Shown: positions 18,801-28,266, counted from the stretch's first letter. The stretch: DNA of 64,000 nucleotides from Methylococcaceae bacterium (GCA_020048335.1 JAIFMS010000145.1:1-64000), one strand, 5' to 3'. Numbers and translations are program-made. Notes: generated by a model from the sequence alone, not told the origin.

Positions 18801-21800
18801 GATATGTAGCCAATCAACGTTTAACACCTGCACAGCAATTTCCAAATCAACCTTATTGGCAAGGAGAGTTAGCCTCTGACAAAACCTTATTACTTTATAT
18901 GGAACAAGGCTTTGGTGATGCGATACAATTTATTCGTTATCTTGAATTAGTGGCTAACTATGTTGCTAAAATTATTGTCCAATGCCACCCTGCTTTGCAT
19001 CGCCTATTTTCTACACTACCCGAAATTAGCCAATTAATTGATTTTACCCAACCTTTGCCAGCATTTGATTTAGTTTGTCCTTTAATGAGTTTACCCTATT
19101 TATTTAAAACTGATTTAAATACCATTCCGTCTAAATTTCCTTATTTACAGCCTGATAAAAAAAATTCATTCCCCTTACCCATTAATAAAAATAAAATGGC
19201 GATTGGCTTTGTATGGGCTGGCAATTCTAGCCATAAAAATGACAAACAACGTTCTGTTGAAATTCGCTATTTTCAAACTTTTGCTGATTTAACAAACGTA
19301 CAATTTTATAGCTTATATATAGGCGAAAAACAACACGAATTAACCCAGCTTAATTTTGTACATCCTATTATAGAAATAGCTGAAAACCCCATTGACTTTG
19401 CAGAAACAGCCGTGGCTATTTTGCAATTGGATTTAATTATTACGGTTGATACATCGGTTGCCCATTTAGCAGGGGCATTAAATAAAAAAACCTGGGTTTT
19501 ATTACCTTTTTCACCCGATTGGCGGTGGTTATTGGAACGTGACGATTCGCCTTGGTATGCCAGTATGCGTTTATTTCGTCAGTCATTTGCGGGCGATTGG
19601 AATAGTGTCTTTGCGCAATTAAAACAAATTTTATTACAAGAGTTCCCAACTATTACAGCAACACATCAAAATGCCGTTATTAATGAATCGGTTTCTTTTC
19701 AAACAGCGTTAAAATTTCACCAAACTGGTCATTTAAAACAAGCACAAATCGCGTATCAACAACTATTAAATCAACAACCCAATAACAGTGAAGTTTTACA
19801 TTACTTTGGTTTACTGCTGCATGAACAAGGCAATATCAAAGACGGTATTTTAAAAATAGAACAAGCGATTTTAATTAATCAACATTATAAAGAAGCTTAT
19901 AATAATCTAGGCTTGTTATATCATGCCAGTGCGGACATTGAAAAAGCCATCACTTGTTATAAAAAAGCTATCGCCTTAGATAATCATTATGCCGATGCCC
20001 ATTATAATCTAGCTTTAAGTTTATTATTAAATGGCAATTATAAACAGGGCTGGCAAGAATATGAATGGCGTTGGCAATTAAGCAATGCACAAGAAGTGAA
20101 AAAAGAGTTTTCTTTTGCTAAAGCATGGCAGGGTGAAAGCTTAATAGGAAAAAAAATTTTAATTTATGCAGAACAAGGAATGGGGGATGCGATTCAATTC
20201 ATTCGGTATATTGATTTGATTGCAAAACAGGCTGAAAAAATTATTGTGCAATGCCCACGCGCATTAAAACAATTATTCAGTAGTATTCCACAGATTAGTG
20301 AAATTGTAATGCCTGAGGAATTGTTGCCCGTCTTTGATTTTTATAGCCCTTTAATGAGTTTACCTTATCTATTAAACACAGACTTTAATTCCATTCCTGC
20401 TAATACGCCTTATTTAATCGCTCCCGCGTCTGCTTCATTTGCTTTTTTAGTGGACAAAACTAAATTTAATATCGGCTTGGTATGGGCTGGCAATCCAACC
20501 CATAAAAATGATAAAAACCGCTCAATTGATATTTCACAATTTCAATCCATTTTACAATTGGAATCTGTCCAGTTTTATAGCTTGCAAACAGGCAAACAGC
20601 GCGCGGATTTACAAAAAATAAACACTCATCATGCCATCATTGATTTCGGTGAAAAATTTGCCAATTTTGCAGATACAGCGGCTGTTATACAAGAATTAGA
20701 TTTAATTATCTGTGTCGATACCTCAATTGCGCATTTAGCAGGGGCATTAAATAAACCTGTTTGGGTATTATTGCCTTTTGTACCTGATTGGCGATGGCTA
20801 TTAACGACTGAAAAAAGTCCGTGGTATCCGAGTATGCGATTATTTCGCCAACCCGCTATTGCCGATTGGGAAAGTGTTTTTGTCATGCTTAAAAAAGCTG
20901 TGGAAATTGAATCTATCAATTTTAACAAGAGAGAGCCGCAAATAATGGCGCAAATAAAACCGTTATCTGATTTTGATATATCCATTGCAACAGATAGCGC
21001 GTTAAAATACCATCAGGAAGGACAATTAGAGCAAGCCAAACAACTGTATGAGAAAATATTAGCGGTTGATGAAAATAATATTAGTGTTTTGCATTATTTA
21101 GGGTTAATTTTTCATCAGTTAGGCGATTCAAAACAAGCCATTGCGTTGTTAAAAAAGTCTGTTTCCCTTAATCCAGACTATATGCTTGCCTATAATAATT
21201 TAGGCATTGCTTATATGGAAAATAATCAATTGGACGAGGCAATTGATTGTTATGAAAAAGCCTTACAATTAAATCCGCATTACGCCGCTTGTTATTATAA
21301 TATGGGCAGTTGTTATCACCGAAAACAGCAGCTAACACAGGCAATTTCTTGTTATGAGAAAGCTTTATTTTTAAATCCCAATTACCCTGAAGCCCAGTAT
21401 AATTTAGGGATGATTTATCAAGAGCATCAGCCTGAGTTAGCAATTTCGTGTTATGAAAAAGTATTAGCCATTCAACCTCATTATGCAGAAGCGTATCTTA
21501 ATTTAGCGGTTATTTATTTAAAACAAGAAAATTATGTGAGCGCGATTTTATATTATGAAAAAGTTTTGGCGATTTTTCCTGATTATCCAGAAGCACAATG
21601 TGGTTTGGGGAATGTTTATTTAAAACAAAAGGATTTTTTAAAAGCAACAGTGTGTTATGAAAAATGTTTACAATTGCAAGCAAATAATCCCGATGCGTTA
21701 TGTGGTTTGGGAACGGTTTATTTGGAACAAAATCAGTTTGATTTAGCGATTGGCTATTATAAAAAAACTTTGCTTCTTAATCCTAATTATGCAGAAGCAC

Positions 21801-22936
21801 AGTGTAATTTGGGCATTGTTTATGATAAACAAAATAAATTAGAAAAAGCGTTATTCTGCTATGAAAAAACATTACATCTCGATAAAAATCATGAAATAGC
21901 GTGTTGTGAAATAGCCAATATTTATTTAAAACAACATAAAGTAGAAGCGGCTTTAAGCCATTATGAAAAAGCTTTGAGAATCAATTCAAACTATGCAATA
22001 GCGCATTATAATTTTGCTTTTGCGTTGCTTTTAACAGGCGATTATCAACGCGGCTGGCAAGAATATGAATGGCGTTGGTTGGCAAATCAAAAAATGCCCC
22101 CTGCTACAAAGTTTCCTACTGCGCAACAATGGCAAGGCGAGTCGTTAAATAATAAAACCATTTTCCTTTATACTGAACAGGGCTTAGGGGATGCGATTCA
22201 ATTTATTCGTTATGCTGAATTAGTTTCTAAATTAGGGGCTAAAGTGATTGTGCAATGCCAGCCTGCGTTAAAGAATTTGTTTTTACCGCTTAAATCTATT
22301 CATAAAATTATAACAACAAATGAAACACTGCCTGCTTTTGATGTGTTTTCACCCTTAATGAGTTTGCCGCATATTTTTAATACAACGGTGCAAACAATTC
22401 CCACATATTTTCCTTATTTAGACGGCAATAAAAAATTGAGTTTTCCTGTTTTTTTAGATAAAGAAAAACTAAATATTGGCTTTGTGTGGGCAGGCAATCC
22501 TTTGCATGGTAATGATAAACAACGCTCTATTGAGATAACACATTTTCAAAGATTAACCCAATTAACAGATGTACAGTTTTATAGCTTATTGGTAGGGGAT
22601 AGAGCCAACGATTTAAAAAATATTACGTTTGCAAATCCTGTGATTGATATAGGCAAAAAAGTCACTGATTTTTCTGATACGGCAACGGTTATTGAGAAAT
22701 TGGATTTAATTATTTGTGTCGATACTTCCGTTGCCCATTTAGCAGGGGCATTAAATAAACCGACTTGGCTATTATTGCCTTTTGCACCCGATTGGCGTTG
22801 GTTATTAGAACGGGATGATTCGCCTTGGTATCCGAGTTTGAAATTATTTAGACAAACCCAACGCGGTGATTGGACAGGCGTTTTTCAGGCTGTTACGAAA
22901 GAATTAGAGCGACTATTGCAACAAAAGTCGCAATAA
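15833..22936 (+). CDS. Giant protein of four TPR-glycosyltransferase (GT9-like) units
   Basis: A 2,367-residue cytosolic protein containing four consecutive units. Each has a TPR block followed by a GT9/heptosyltransferase-like domain. Each catalytic-type domain repeats the same landmarks: WQEYEWRW-like entry, EQGxGDAIQFIRY, GFVWAGNPxHxNDKxRS, and DLIICVDTSVAHLAGALNKPTW followed by LLPFAPDWRWLL. The WAGN motifs fall near 17235, 19215, 20485 and 22485. TPR blocks hold about 6, 9, 3 and 11 repeats respectively. Such TPR-GT9 proteins usually carry one unit and are thought to glycosylate proteins or surface polymers; a four-fold fusion is unusual. The ATG at 15833 is preferred over an in-frame TTG at 15818. 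Acceptor and sugar are unknown. Confidence 0.88.
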   Translation: MIRLTPKNGLFKLLKTPYQADYLFYSPTSHTLFNSMPFSLDNEKLDLIRPILEKTAFQLIKQNGFSSLHWEKNAEINTYQPVISYRKVEQNKKIATQPTEQLFNQAIDYQQTGQLAEAILLYQQLLALNPQHSDALHYYGLAVADYGNRQQGIGLIKQALLISPNYPEAYNNLGFIYEDEGQLQQAKACYEKALQLKPDYSDAYCNLGGIYQHENNLSQAIDCYHHALLLEPQHSYSHYNLATIYQLQSNYSAAIGHYQQILKINPHHQNALFNLALVYAQQNNLSDAITSYQQVLKLDPHHAMAHFNLAIVYLTAGDYLKGFAEFEWRWQVRAAIEPKKIFPHTQEWEGQFFGNKTLFLYFEQGAGDAIQFIRYVRDISEHYGKSIIVQCPRVLISLFATIPEITQLIASEDSDLPPFDYYLSLLSLPRVLKTRLETIPLQIPYLKATKKIIIPSISKNKFNIGFVWAGNPAHENDKNRSLIVNYFSSLVLIKQTQFYSLQLGEQAQPLSELKAANPVLNLAQSITEFADTAAIIAQMDLIICVDTAIAHLAGALGKPTWILLPFAPDWRWLLHRDDSPWYPSVQLFRQTEAGNWQTVFAQLQTALVNHIATCNKTFINEKQLSYNINTALHYHQTGQLEQAKIAYQSLLHLNPNDAQALHYLGLIYHQQGDNKQAIVLLQQALAIDSTHAIYHNNLGISYLANKQFNHAIACYDNALKLEQNYAAAYYNKGYAYQENAQLEQAIACYQQALTINPDYTDCYYTLGQIYQIKNEFEQAISYYKKTLELNPNAIEAILQLAIISDKQQQDNQAVAYYEQALKINSDSAEIYCNLGNFYVKKQDYAQAQIHYEKALEINPNYIDAHCNLGVLYTQQQQFEQAIICFKKALEIDNTHLDTLCHLGNAYNCLNDSALALIYLEKAYTLNKQHPYTLSSLGLFYKTKNNLSTAISYYQKAIAVDPLYANAHYNLSLSALLNGDYELGWQEYEWRYVANQRLTPAQQFPNQPYWQGELASDKTLLLYMEQGFGDAIQFIRYLELVANYVAKIIVQCHPALHRLFSTLPEISQLIDFTQPLPAFDLVCPLMSLPYLFKTDLNTIPSKFPYLQPDKKNSFPLPINKNKMAIGFVWAGNSSHKNDKQRSVEIRYFQTFADLTNVQFYSLYIGEKQHELTQLNFVHPIIEIAENPIDFAETAVAILQLDLIITVDTSVAHLAGALNKKTWVLLPFSPDWRWLLERDDSPWYASMRLFRQSFAGDWNSVFAQLKQILLQEFPTITATHQNAVINESVSFQTALKFHQTGHLKQAQIAYQQLLNQQPNNSEVLHYFGLLLHEQGNIKDGILKIEQAILINQHYKEAYNNLGLLYHASADIEKAITCYKKAIALDNHYADAHYNLALSLLLNGNYKQGWQEYEWRWQLSNAQEVKKEFSFAKAWQGESLIGKKILIYAEQGMGDAIQFIRYIDLIAKQAEKIIVQCPRALKQLFSSIPQISEIVMPEELLPVFDFYSPLMSLPYLLNTDFNSIPANTPYLIAPASASFAFLVDKTKFNIGLVWAGNPTHKNDKNRSIDISQFQSILQLESVQFYSLQTGKQRADLQKINTHHAIIDFGEKFANFADTAAVIQELDLIICVDTSIAHLAGALNKPVWVLLPFVPDWRWLLTTEKSPWYPSMRLFRQPAIADWESVFVMLKKAVEIESINFNKREPQIMAQIKPLSDFDISIATDSALKYHQEGQLEQAKQLYEKILAVDENNISVLHYLGLIFHQLGDSKQAIALLKKSVSLNPDYMLAYNNLGIAYMENNQLDEAIDCYEKALQLNPHYAACYYNMGSCYHRKQQLTQAISCYEKALFLNPNYPEAQYNLGMIYQEHQPELAISCYEKVLAIQPHYAEAYLNLAVIYLKQENYVSAILYYEKVLAIFPDYPEAQCGLGNVYLKQKDFLKATVCYEKCLQLQANNPDALCGLGTVYLEQNQFDLAIGYYKKTLLLNPNYAEAQCNLGIVYDKQNKLEKALFCYEKTLHLDKNHEIACCEIANIYLKQHKVEAALSHYEKALRINSNYAIAHYNFAFALLLTGDYQRGWQEYEWRWLANQKMPPATKFPTAQQWQGESLNNKTIFLYTEQGLGDAIQFIRYAELVSKLGAKVIVQCQPALKNLFLPLKSIHKIITTNETLPAFDVFSPLMSLPHIFNTTVQTIPTYFPYLDGNKKLSFPVFLDKEKLNIGFVWAGNPLHGNDKQRSIEITHFQRLTQLTDVQFYSLLVGDRANDLKNITFANPVIDIGKKVTDFSDTATVIEKLDLIICVDTSVAHLAGALNKPTWLLLPFAPDWRWLLERDDSPWYPSLKLFRQTQRGDWTGVFQAVTKELERLLQQKSQ

Positions 22937-22943
22937 AGCGTTG

Positions 22944-23945
22944 CTATAAAACTTCAGCTTTTTGTTCACGAGCCAATAAATTATGCACAGCCAAGTGAGG
23001 GGCCAAATTTTCGTATAGCACTTTGTAGGTTTGCTCAATAATGGGCATATCCAGTGCATATTTTCGCGCCAGTAAATAGGCTTGCTCTGCTGCACGCACC
23101 CCTTCCACTTCTTGTCCAATTTCTGCTAATGCTAATTCACAGCTTTTTCCTCGCCCTAAAGCAAACCCTAAGCGGCGGTTACGCGATTGATTGTCGGTGG
23201 CGGTTAAAATCAAGTCACCTAAGCCTGCCAACCCCATGAAGGTTTCTTGCTCTGCACCAAGGCGAATCCCTAAGCGAATCATCTCGTTTAATCCACGAGT
23301 AATCAGGGCAGCGCGTGTATTTGCCCCTAAGCCTAAGCCATCGGACACACCTGCGGCGATTGCCAACACATTTTTAATACTCCCCCCCACTTCCACGCCG
23401 ACCATATCGGTGGAGGTATAGCTGCGAAAGGCATGATTTTTAAAAATGTGTGCCAATTGTTTAGCAAAGTTGGGATTTTCAGAGGCAATCGTCATCGCGG
23501 TAGGTAAATCCGCCGCAACTTCTTTAGCAAACGTAGGCCCTGAAAGCACCGCTATATCGGTTTGGGCAGGGAAAATTTGCCGCACAATCGCGTGTAATAA
23601 CAACCCCTCGCTGGGGTCAAATCCCTTGGTTGCCCAAGCAATTTGCAAGGTGCTGTTTATCAACGGTTGTATTTTTAACAGGGTATCTTTAAACGCATGA
23701 CTGGGTACACAAATAAGCAACAAAGAACTAAAGGCAACCGCTTCGTGCAGACTGTCGCTGACAATCAGCGTGTCAGGAAAGGAAAAGTTAGGTAGATAAC
23801 GTTGATTTTGCCGGTCATAACGCAGTCGGCGAATATGCTCTTGGTTGTGTCCCCACAACAGCGTCTGGCAGCCATTACGCGCTGCCAGCATCGCTAAAGC
23901 CGTTCCCCAAGAACCTGCACCCAATACAGAAATGGTCTGTGTCAT
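22944..23945 (-). CDS. gpsA: Glycerol-3-phosphate dehydrogenase [NAD(P)+]
   Basis: GpsA reduces dihydroxyacetone phosphate to sn-glycerol 3-phosphate for phospholipid synthesis. The 333-residue product has the N-terminal dinucleotide-binding GAGSWGTALA, the central SGPTFAKEV, and the catalytic-lysine region GGSIKNVLAIAAGVSDGLGLG. It is the last gene of the rhodanese-secB-gpsA group, as in enterobacteria, 17 bases after secB. It is tail-to-tail with the giant TPR-glycosyltransferase gene, seven bases apart. Confidence 0.97.
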   Translation of the reverse strand: MTQTISVLGAGSWGTALAMLAARNGCQTLLWGHNQEHIRRLRYDRQNQRYLPNFSFPDTLIVSDSLHEAVAFSSLLLICVPSHAFKDTLLKIQPLINSTLQIAWATKGFDPSEGLLLHAIVRQIFPAQTDIAVLSGPTFAKEVAADLPTAMTIASENPNFAKQLAHIFKNHAFRSYTSTDMVGVEVGGSIKNVLAIAAGVSDGLGLGANTRAALITRGLNEMIRLGIRLGAEQETFMGLAGLGDLILTATDNQSRNRRLGFALGRGKSCELALAEIGQEVEGVRAAEQAYLLARKYALDMPIIEQTYKVLYENLAPHLAVHNLLAREQKAEVL

Positions 23946-23962
23946 TAGGGAAACAACCGTGG

Positions 23963-24424
23963 TTAGTTTAATTTATCAGGGCTTGGGGTTTGTTGTTCAA
24001 CTTGTTGCGCATATAACGCATCAAAATTAATGGGGGCTAATAATAATTGCGGAAATCCACCACGAGTTGCTAAATCAGAGACCGCTTCGCGTGCATAAGG
24101 AAATAAAATATTCGGGCAGAAGCTGCCGATTAAAGGCCCCATTTCTTCTTGGGTAAAATTAGCTAAAACAAACACACCTGCTTGGCAAACTTCAACCAAG
24201 TACGCGGTTTTTTCGCCACATTTAACCGTTGCCGTCACGGTTAAAGCCACTTCGTATAAATCATCTTCTAAAGGTTTTGCGGTAGTTGATAAATTAAAAT
24301 CAACGTGTGGTTCCCATTTTTCAATGAACACTTTAGGTGAATTAGGGGTTTCAAAAGAAATATCTTTGGTGTAAATTTTTTGAATCGAAAATTGTTTTTC
24401 AGCGGTTTGGTTTTCGTCAGCCAT
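23963..24424 (-). CDS. secB: Protein-export chaperone SecB
   Basis: SecB holds unfolded precursors for SecA. The 153-residue product has FSIQKIYTKDISFETPNSP, the VTATVKCGEKTAYLVEVCQAGVF strand region and the CPNILFPYAREAVSDLATRGGFP signature. Length is normal for the family. It lies between a rhodanese gene and gpsA on the same strand; grxC, often present in this cluster, is absent. Confidence 0.97.
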   Translation of the reverse strand: MADENQTAEKQFSIQKIYTKDISFETPNSPKVFIEKWEPHVDFNLSTTAKPLEDDLYEVALTVTATVKCGEKTAYLVEVCQAGVFVLANFTQEEMGPLIGSFCPNILFPYAREAVSDLATRGGFPQLLLAPINFDALYAQQVEQQTPSPDKLN

Positions 24425-24519
24425 GATTTAAAAGCCTATTAAAGTTAAGGAGTTAGTCTGGTCTATTTTAAAGATGACACAGCAACTCAGGGGTTGTGGT
24501 TATAAAAAATCAAAATGAT

Positions 24520-24954
24520 TTACTGTTTTTTACTGCTAATTTTTATCGGTAATTTGTGATCTTCCCAAGCCTGCATCCCACCATCAAGATGGGCGATTTT
24601 TTCAAGACCTTGTTTGTGCAAGGTATTACACGCAGGGCCTGAGCGCGTACCTGTTTGACAGACCAGTAAAACGGAGCGGTCTTTGTAAGAGGGAATTTTT
24701 TTATCTTCTGACAATTTGCCTAACGGAATATTGATAGCACTTTCAATATGCCCTAACACAAATTCCGCAGGTTCTCTGACATCAATAATCACAAGCTCTT
24801 CGGTGTTCATTTTTGTCACGACCTGCATGGGCGTTAAGGTTTCAAATTGACTGAGCAAGGCTTCTATCAATTCTTTGATGAGTAAAAAAGTAACCACACC
24901 CAACGCTAGCACGAGCATGGAATGGTTGGAAATGAATTCTAAGTATTGATCCAT
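24520..24954 (-). CDS. yibN: Membrane-anchored rhodanese-like sulfurtransferase (YibN type)
   Basis: The 144-residue product has one N-terminal transmembrane helix (about 12-30) and a rhodanese domain. The domain carries VIIDVREPAEFVLGHI and the active loop VCQTGTRS with Cys99, so it should handle persulfide sulfur. It lies 39 bases downstream of a BigR/SqrR-like repressor on the same strand, which suggests sulfide- or persulfide-controlled expression. It also occupies the conserved yibN position ahead of secB and gpsA. Confidence 0.9.
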   Translation of the reverse strand: MDQYLEFISNHSMLVLALGVVTFLLIKELIEALLSQFETLTPMQVVTKMNTEELVIIDVREPAEFVLGHIESAINIPLGKLSEDKKIPSYKDRSVLLVCQTGTRSGPACNTLHKQGLEKIAHLDGGMQAWEDHKLPIKISSKKQ

Positions 24955-24993
24955 AATTTTTTTATTGTTAGGTTGTAAAAGAAAAATCCGCGT

Positions 24994-25308
24994 TTACTGT
25001 TGTGTACAAAAAATGTCACGCATCATTTTAATCAATTGCAACATTCTTGGGTCATCAATGTAATAGTAAACACGATTGGCTTCTTTTTTGTACCCTAAAA
25101 TTGCTTTTTCTCTTAAAATCGCTAGATGCTGTGAGATATTGCTTTGGCTAGTTCCCACTTGTTCAACAATCTCTTGTACACTAATGGCACGACTCCCCAG
25201 AACACATAAAATTTTCAAGCGTAACGGATGAGACATCGCTTTTAAACAGCGAGCGGCTTTTTCAACATCCGCATCGGCATAGCGCGTGAGGGTTTCTGGG
25301 GTTTCCAT
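24994..25308 (-). CDS. ArsR-family repressor with BigR/SqrR-like cysteine pair
   Basis: A 104-residue winged-helix regulator with ARCLKAMSHPLRLKILCVLG and the recognition helix SQSNISQHLAILREKAIL. It lacks the ELCVCDL metal-binding motif of ArsR/SmtB. It has cysteines at 21, 35 and 101; the 35-101 spacing of 66 equals that of the persulfide-sensing dithiol in BigR and SqrR as I remember it (42/108 and 41/107). Its neighbour is a rhodanese, as in the bigR and ygaV-ygaP loci. A role as a sulfide/persulfide-responsive repressor is therefore a good inference. Confidence 0.88.
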   Translation of the reverse strand: METPETLTRYADADVEKAARCLKAMSHPLRLKILCVLGSRAISVQEIVEQVGTSQSNISQHLAILREKAILGYKKEANRVYYYIDDPRMLQLIKMMRDIFCTQQ

Positions 25309-25492
25309 CTGATAAGCAACTCATTAATAGTTTTAAGGAAAAAAGAGGATTTAATTTTGATTTATGCACAGTGTTGGCAACATATAACCAGTATAATGGC
25401 GGTATAACAAGGTTGTTTCAATACCTTGTCACACAAATTTTATCAATGTAACAAAATAATAACGTTTATTCAATTGTTTAAGGGTGTCGTTA

Positions 25493-27076
25493 ATGTCAGG
25501 TCTAGTTGAAAATAAAGCGAAAAATGAACAAAATCCTCGACCAAAGCCATTGGTTTTGCTGATTCTGGATGGGTTTGGTTATAGGGAAGAGTCTAAAAAC
25601 AATGCCATCGCGATGGCAAAAACCCCTTGCTGGGATAATTTGCAAAAAAACAATCCTACCACTTTATTGGATTGTTCGGGGGAAGTTGTTGGATTACCCG
25701 ATGATCAAATGGGCAATTCGGAAGTTGGACACTTACATATTGGCAGCGGACGGTTTGTATTTCAAGATTTATCGCGCGTCAATAAAGCGGTAAAAGACGG
25801 TAGTTTTTTTAAAAATCCTGTGTTATGTCAAGCGGTTGATGAAGCGTTAGCTTTAAATAAAGCTCTGCACGTTATGGGATTATTATCCGATGGCGGCGTA
25901 CATAGCCACGAATTACAAATTCTAGCCATGCTCGAATTGGCCGTTAAAAGCGGTTTAAAGAAACTTTATTTCCATGCTTTTTTAGATGGACGTGATGTTC
26001 CGCCACGCAGTGCGGCGGGCTTCTTGGCAAGAATAGAAGAAAAGTTTGCACAATTAGGTCATGGACGCATTGTCACGGTGACGGGGCGATTTTATGCGAT
26101 GGACAGGGATAATCGGTGGGAACGAGTACAAAGTGCATATAACCTGATTGTCAAAGGTGAATCTGAACATCAAGCCCCTTCTGCACAAGCGGCGTTAGCG
26201 GCAGCTTATGAGCGCGGTGAAACTGATGAATTTGTCCCACCTACCGCGATTTTAGGGGAAAACGGCGAAATTATCTGTCTTGACCCTGAAGATTCTGTAG
26301 TGTTTATGAATTTTAGGGCTGACCGGGCGCGAGAAATTTCACAAGCCTTAACTGAGCCTGCGTTTGATAAATTTGAACGAAATGCCCCACCGCATACGGG
26401 TTGTTATGCCACTTTAACCCAATATCACGAAGATTTTACCTATCCTGTTGCTTTTCCCTCGATTGATGTTAAAAATGGACTAGGTGAAGTGCTTGCTAAG
26501 GCGGGGCTTACCCAATTGCGCTTGGCAGAAACAGAAAAATATGCGCACGTTACGTTTTTCTTAAATGGCGGACGCGATGAGCCTTTTCTCAATGAATCGC
26601 GGATTTTAGTGCCATCGCCGAAAATTAAAACCTATGATATGCAGCCAGAAATGAATGCCAATCAAGTCACTGAACATTTAGTCGAAAGCATGACCAATGG
26701 ACAATTTGATGTGATTATTTGCAATTATGCCAACTGTGATATGGTCGGTCATACGGGTAAATTGGATGCCGCCATTGTCGCCGTGGAAACCATTGATGCC
26801 TGCTTAGGAAAAGTAATGAGCGCGTTGGCTTCGGTCGGTGGACAGTTATTACTCACCGCCGATCATGGCAATATTGAACAAATGGTTGATGAAACAACAG
26901 GCGAACCCCATACTGCGCACACCACCAACTTAGTACCCTTAGTGTATGTTGGCAGTAAAGGAAAAGCTCTCGCCTCAGGTGGCTCATTGGCGGATTTAGC
27001 CCCCACCATTTTAGCTATTTTAGGGGTTGAACAACCCAAAGAAATGACAGGACGTTCATTAATTATTAATCGCTAA
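25493..27076 (+). CDS. gpmI: 2,3-bisphosphoglycerate-independent phosphoglycerate mutase
   Basis: GpmI interconverts 3- and 2-phosphoglycerate with two manganese ions. The product has VLLILDGFGYREES, the phospho-serine motif GNSEVGHLHIGSGR (Ser76 from this start), HAFLDGRDVPPRS, and the C-terminal metal-binding TADHGNIEQM and HTTNLVPLVY. The ATG at 25493 is preferred to a GTG at 25484, as AAGGG lies eight bases upstream of the ATG. Its stop overlaps the envC start (TAATG), the classic gpmI-envC arrangement. Confidence 0.96.
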   Translation: MSGLVENKAKNEQNPRPKPLVLLILDGFGYREESKNNAIAMAKTPCWDNLQKNNPTTLLDCSGEVVGLPDDQMGNSEVGHLHIGSGRFVFQDLSRVNKAVKDGSFFKNPVLCQAVDEALALNKALHVMGLLSDGGVHSHELQILAMLELAVKSGLKKLYFHAFLDGRDVPPRSAAGFLARIEEKFAQLGHGRIVTVTGRFYAMDRDNRWERVQSAYNLIVKGESEHQAPSAQAALAAAYERGETDEFVPPTAILGENGEIICLDPEDSVVFMNFRADRAREISQALTEPAFDKFERNAPPHTGCYATLTQYHEDFTYPVAFPSIDVKNGLGEVLAKAGLTQLRLAETEKYAHVTFFLNGGRDEPFLNESRILVPSPKIKTYDMQPEMNANQVTEHLVESMTNGQFDVIICNYANCDMVGHTGKLDAAIVAVETIDACLGKVMSALASVGGQLLLTADHGNIEQMVDETTGEPHTAHTTNLVPLVYVGSKGKALASGGSLADLAPTILAILGVEQPKEMTGRSLIINR

Positions 27077-28266
27077 TGATGAAAAAGGCTATCGTATCGG
27101 CTGCGGTTTTGTTATTAACCTGTCCGTGTTTATCTGTTGCAGAAATAGTGCAACCGCCTGTTGCAAAAGAGTTGGCAATCCGCTTGGAAAAAGCGAATGC
27201 ACAGATGGCGCAAATAAAGCACCAACGCGAGGCATTATTAGCTCAATTGCAAAAAATTGAAACACAGTACGGTACGATAGCAGGTTCATTACATGAATTG
27301 AGTGAATTTGTCGGAAATAAACGTTTACAACTGAACACCTTAAGTGTGCAGATTAACCAAAAACAGCAACTATTAAAAGCCGAGAAAGCGGTCTTGAATA
27401 AACAGCTTTCCGCTGCGTTTGTGATGGGTAAAAAAGAAAATCTAAAGCTGTTGCTTAACCAACAAGACCCTGCTTTAGCCAGCCGGATGATGGTCTATTA
27501 CCAATATTTGAATCAGGCACGGTTAAAAAAATTAACCGCTCTTCAAACCCGGATTGCAGAATTAGCCAGATTGGAGCAAGCTAAACAAGAAACCGCTGAC
27601 AAACTAGGGCAAGCGATTCAAGCGCGTGAAATTAAACGAGCTGATTTGGCAAAAACCCGTTTACAACGGGACGCGCTGTTAGCGCAATTAAAAACCGATT
27701 TTGCCCTAAAAACTGAGCAGCTAAATCAGTTAGATAAAAGTGAAACGCAGCTTGAAACTCTCATCCGCGGCTTACAACGCACTACAACTGCCATCATAGC
27801 CCCTGCCAAAACCCCTGTTATTGCCACGCCTTATCCGAATAATAAACTAAATCCTTTGTATGCAGCCGCAACCAAAAAACCCTTTCAACTATTAAAAAAG
27901 CATTTATTATGGCCTGTTAAAGGAAAAGTTTTACACCACTTTGGCAGCCGCCGTTCAGAAACGCGCTGGGATGGCGTGTTAATTGGTGCGCCCGAAGGTT
28001 CTGAAATTTACGCGGTCAGTGATGGGAAAGTGGTATTTGCCAATTGGTTGCGCGGCTATGGTTTATTGACCATTGTTGACCACGGTGAAGGTTATATGAC
28101 ACTGTATGCGTTTAATCAAAGCTTGTATAAAAAAGTCGGTGACAGCGTGAAAGCGGGCATGGCGATTGCGGCAGTAGGCAAAAGTGATGGGCGTGATGAG
28201 GCAGGGTTATATTTTGGTATTCGCCATGAGGGCAAGGCAATTAATCCTGCGCTGTGGTGTCGATAA
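27076..28266 (+). CDS. envC: EnvC-like murein hydrolase activator
   Basis: A periplasmic protein of 396 residues with a signal peptide (cut near residue 22), a long coiled coil (about 30-240) and a C-terminal LytM/M23 domain. The M23 domain is degenerate: RRSETRWDGVLIGAPEGS, HGEGYMTLYAFNQSL and GLYFGIRHEG lack several zinc ligands. This is as in EnvC, which activates AmiA/AmiB amidases at the septum rather than cutting peptidoglycan itself. It is coupled to gpmI and followed by ctpA. Confidence 0.92.
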   Translation: MMKKAIVSAAVLLLTCPCLSVAEIVQPPVAKELAIRLEKANAQMAQIKHQREALLAQLQKIETQYGTIAGSLHELSEFVGNKRLQLNTLSVQINQKQQLLKAEKAVLNKQLSAAFVMGKKENLKLLLNQQDPALASRMMVYYQYLNQARLKKLTALQTRIAELARLEQAKQETADKLGQAIQAREIKRADLAKTRLQRDALLAQLKTDFALKTEQLNQLDKSETQLETLIRGLQRTTTAIIAPAKTPVIATPYPNNKLNPLYAAATKKPFQLLKKHLLWPVKGKVLHHFGSRRSETRWDGVLIGAPEGSEIYAVSDGKVVFANWLRGYGLLTIVDHGEGYMTLYAFNQSLYKKVGDSVKAGMAIAAVGKSDGRDEAGLYFGIRHEGKAINPALWCR

